A DNA stretch of 64,000 nucleotides from Ursus arctos (taxonomy: Eukaryota; Chordata; Mammalia; Carnivora; Ursidae), in the NCBI RefSeq assembly GCF_023065955.2, contig NW_026622763.1:84859299-84923298 (forward strand). The letters are read 5' to 3'. Numbering within the stretch: the first letter of the stretch is position 1; each line of letters begins with the position of its first letter. Below the pieces are notes generated by a model that saw only the letters and a list, made by a program, of their open reading frames with translations, was not told the origin of the DNA and did not search any database. Positions 60,365-64,000 of this stretch are shown here, piece by piece. A program made the position numbers and the translations under genes.

Positions 60365-60610
60365 GATGGTGGAGTTGGTTTGACTGTAGATTCTGGGGTC
60401 AATTGCCTGGCTCGAACCCCAGCTCTGCCACGTTCTAGCTATGCGACTCTGGCAAGTTAATTAACCTGGCACTCACCTTTGTCTCTAAAATGGCCATAAA
60501 AGCACCTATATCACAAATTGTTGTAAAGATAAAATGTGTTAATATATGTAAAGCACTCAAATAGTAGCTGCCATATAGTAAGTGCAGAACATGCAAGCTT
60601 TTATGATTTT
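60365..60610 (+). repeat. MIR SINE
   Basis: A well-kept sense copy: gcctggctcgaaccccagctc, tctagctatgcgactctggc, gtctctaaaatggccataa and catatagtaagtgcagaac. Confidence 0.8.
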
Positions 60611-62029
60611 TCTACAGATAGCAACAGTCCTAGTGTGAACAAGAATAACTTACCCCCATTAACTCGAATTGCTTATTTCAGAAAATCTGTGAACCTCAAC
60701 TAATATATTACAGTAGGAGTTCAATAAATGTTTACAAATGGTGATACATATACCCACGACCAATCCATCATGATTAATGTGTAGGTACAAATTCCAAATA
60801 ATTACTGTTCAAAGTATTATTTTAGTCATGATTCACTTGAGGGTACTGTCATATAAAAAGAAGGAAAAAATAGGGAATCTATTAAAAGATTTGGTGACCC
60901 CCATAAATACATCACAGATTCAGGATTTTAGTAAGGATAAAGGTCATGAACAATGGCCTTTAGGTTGAAAGTTTTCAGTGCTGCAGAAAGGGTGAATAAA
61001 AGAGTAGATTTGCTATGCCAAAATATCTTTTATCAGCACTGAAAGGAGTTTTTCATAGACATGTTTTAGGAGCATTTTGTCTACTTCTAGACCCAAGTGC
61101 TATAAGTCTGATTTTATTCAAACAATTCAGAATATACCATTACCTAAACCATTCAGTATTTTACCATTTTTCATACTTGCTCAATATGCTATAATGAGTT
61201 TGCAAAGAGTACTTACTTATTTTCTGTTTTGCTTATACCTCCTAAAAGGTGCTTTAATAAATACAAACTAGCTAGGGAAAGTTACTTTGCTCTGACTTTC
61301 AGAAATGCACTTTAATACAAAATCCAAGGATAATTTTATTACAATTGAGTTTAAAGTTTTAATCTCTGGTTAAAATCGACTCATCTAAACTGCTCTATGG
61401 AAAAATATCAAAATATCGCTATTGATAAACACCTACAATGACCTTCTTTTCAATCTTACGATATTTGAATCACAACTGTCTAGCAAAAATGCATTCTTAT
61501 TATGTTTTAATCCAATGTGAAAATGTATTCTGCCCAGCTGCAGGAAGCTAACACAAGTTAAGAGAGACCAGACTGTTTTTGACAATAAATATTTGCTTCC
61601 CATATATAGGCCATGTGACAATTTCATCAAACACGTGTGGAGCTAAAAATTTCAAGCTGCAGTCAGCTCTCACAGGCATTAATCTCTGGAGTTAGCAAGA
61701 GTACACTTTTTTTTTTTTTTCTGTTTTCATTCTAATAACCTGAAGCTTTTTTAATAACACAGGAAGCTTCAGGATAGCTAGCTTCAAATGAAAATCACTC
61801 CTCTTTTCTACTTTTCATTCTAAAAGCAATTCTATGCCTGAGGGAAAAAAAATCCGACTATAATGCTCTCTACTGTTAGGGCTAAAGATACGAGCATGTT
61901 CAATGGGAGAAAGGGTCCGTTTTGGATGAAGTAACTGACTTTATCCAAATAGCACATGAAGGGAAACTAAGGGGGTTCATAATTAAATCAACTGAGGAGT
62001 CTTTTCAACCAAAGAACACTGGTTCACAG

Positions 62030-62195
62030 CAGCAGAGAAAGAACACAGAACTAAATGTTGGAGCTAGAAGTCCTGGACATGCTGTTCACTAGGCTTTTGA
62101 CCTCAGATACTCATTTCACCTCTCCTATAAAAGTGACAGATTGACCTAAATGATCTCTGAAGTGTCCTCTAGCTTTAAATTTTTATTCCATGATA
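62030..62195 (+). repeat. MIR-family SINE (MIRc-like)
   Basis: Sense blocks agaaagaacacagaactaaatg, gctagaagtcctggac, tttcacctctcctataaaag and ctaaatgatctctgaagtgtcc in order. Confidence 0.6.
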
Positions 62196-62349
62196 GATGG
62201 AGCTATACAACAGATCTATATAAAATATTAAGTTGTGGGCCAATAAAAGACACAGAGAACAGTAAAGAAAGACAGAGTAGATGCCTCCCTTCCATTGTGT
62301 AGTGAGAGCTGTGAATATGTTTTAGTAAAAGTCAGTTTCATGCATTCAA

Positions 62350-62530
62350 TGTTTAAGATAACAGACTTTAGAAATAAACCCCAGCTCTTAGTAGCTCTGT
62401 GTCCTCGGTCATTTATTTGTGTGTTTCAATTTCCTCATCCATTAAATGGGGATAATAATAGTATTTACCTTGAAGATTGTCTTGAGGGCTCAATGCCTTC
62501 ATGTTTGTAAAACACCTAGAACATTCAATA
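62350..62530 (+). repeat. MIR SINE
   Basis: Sense MIR: cagactttagaaataaaccc, cctcatccattaaatgggg, ataatagtatttaccttg and gtaaaacacctagaac. Confidence 0.7.
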
Positions 62531-62959
62531 TTCTAAGATATCATGTATTTTCAAAATAAATAACTTCAAATTCAATCCTCTTATTAAAAATACAATTTGA
62601 CTACTGTAAGAGAAAGAAAAGATAGCCAAATGAAATACCTACTGGCTACTCAACACTGTTAGGTGAAGTAATTTCTGTTTCTCCCTCATTTGTCCCCAAA
62701 TGTTCTCCTATTATTCTTTGCAGAGGAAGAAAACCAGATTCACGTGGCTGTCCCAAACTAGCTTGGAGTTAATACTCATGGTTCATTCTTACATCTTCTG
62801 ATTGCACCTATGATCTTCAAGAAACTTGAAGGTTAGGTTGTAGTTCATAAGGAGATTCTGAAATATTGAGGGCTAAATTGATATCAGCTTAATAATGTGC
62901 AATAAAAACAATACTTGTTGATACTTGAAATGCATTTTTCACAAAGTCCCACTAATATA

Positions 62960-63410
62960 TTTGAGTGAGAGTGTGTGAATGTGTGTGTGTCACAGGCACA
63001 CATGCATGTAGCAGGTGCTGTGGTGTAGCGCCCAGAAACTTCTTCAGGACCAACAGACTCATAGGGGAGTGTTGGCAGCAGGTAGCTCTCAGCTGCATCA
63101 CTTTGGATGCTTTGATAACTCCAACTCAGCTGCTGCTTTGTTGGGGGTTTTGCCTTCTCACAGAGTCGGCCCACACCCAGCAACTGGCTGATGCAGTTAT
63201 AAAGTCCATCCCCCCATTAGATGACTGTGAAGAGCTATTCCAGTTCCAGGGCTCTCTTCTAAGATTGGATGAGATCTCTGTTGCAATTTCATCACATCAA
63301 CTTTTTCCCTCTACCTAATATGTTTCATTGTTTTACAGGTATTGCCCCTGAGGACACTGGCCAAAAAAACTTCCTGCACACAAATCTGTTTTAGACATTT
63401 AGACATTTCT
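62960..63410 (+). repeat. Possible old retroelement remnant
   Basis: The end of this block (tccagttccagggctctctt ... gcaatttcatcacatcaac ... tacaggtattgcccctgag ... acttcctgcacac) resembles the 3' part of a mammal-wide element seen elsewhere. I cannot name it with confidence, and the left boundary is unclear. Confidence 0.35.
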
Positions 63411-64000
63411 AGGAGCCAACTTAAGGCAATGTGTGCAACTTTTGTCTTTGTTTTCTTTTAGGAACTCAGGTATACAGAATTTTTAGTTAATTATACCCCA
63501 TAATCCATTTGGGCTATTATCATTGTTCCCTATACCTTCCACCCCAATGCCATTCTTCTTTCCATAGTAAGTATTCACAACAGTGTTTCTAATATATATC
63601 CTTCCAATTCATCATCCATGTTTTTTTATTTTTATTTTTTAAAAGTTGGTTTGTGTTATTTTTAATACATAAATAGTATTGTACACTAAATAAAACCATG
63701 TTTTACTTATTATACTTTTTTAGATTGAAGCATGATGCTATACAAAATCCACTTTATTGCTTCTTATTGCATTAAATTATATCCACAAAGTCACAAACCT
63801 ATATGCGTATATAACACAGGCATACACATGTCAATTTATTGTCTATGCCACACTTGATGGGCACTAAACGTACCTCCATCTCTTTGACACTACAAACAAG
63901 ACTGAATTGAACACTACACCATGTGAAATGATATAAATTTGTTTAACAATATGAAAAAATCTGTTCAGTACTAATTTTAGTGTAGGAGAATCTAGACAAA

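Overview
The window is vertebrate nuclear DNA. It is AT-rich, with small exons separated by kilobase introns and dense interspersed repeats. It carries the 3' end of one gene, ERBB4 (HER4, the neuregulin receptor tyrosine kinase), on the minus strand. Thirteen tRNA-derived Can-SINE copies (several starting with a ggcgcctgggtggc-type head and ending in an AATAAA/ATCTTT A-rich tail) point to a carnivore. The cggttaagc / tccgctatgagcc SINE subtype is what I associate with bears and their arctoid relatives, so an ursid is the best guess, though this is not proven.

Layout, left to right (the gene reads right to left): 1-5.8 kb is intergenic sequence beyond the 3' end of ERBB4, with old repeats, one DNA-transposon relic containing a SINE, and microsatellites. 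5.8-13.66 kb is a very long, nearly repeat-free 3' UTR ending at an AATAAA signal. 13,664-14,109 is the coding part of the last exon (28). Then come exon 27 (16,967-17,264), the 48-bp alternatively spliced CYT-1 exon 26 (18,042-18,089), a 27.4-kb intron full of repeats, exon 25 (45,495-45,665), exon 24 (47,177-47,274), exon 23 (49,411-49,557), exon 22 (53,038-53,113) and exon 21 (55,656-55,811). The last 8.2 kb is part of intron 20; exon 20 lies outside the window.

The eight coding segments join in frame into 1,440 bp, or 479 residues plus a TAA stop. That length matches residues 830-1308 of the 1308-residue human CYT-1 isoform with no net insertion or deletion. They encode the second half of the kinase C-lobe (HRDLAARN catalytic loop, DFG, activation segment, ALE motif) and the whole regulatory tail: three PPxY motifs, the YTPM PI3-kinase site, many NPxY-like and other tyrosine motifs, and the C-terminal TVV PDZ ligand. 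Every exon has AG/GT borders.

I see no second protein-coding gene and no bacterial, CRISPR or other exotic system. The most interesting points are regulatory: 8-mer miR-146 and miR-193a seed matches in the 3' UTR, oppositely oriented SINEs flanking exons 21-24, a SINE about 115 bp upstream of the exon 23 acceptor, a 34-A tract behind an AATAAA in intron 23 that looks like a recent retroposed mRNA end, and a possible conserved non-coding block in the large intron.
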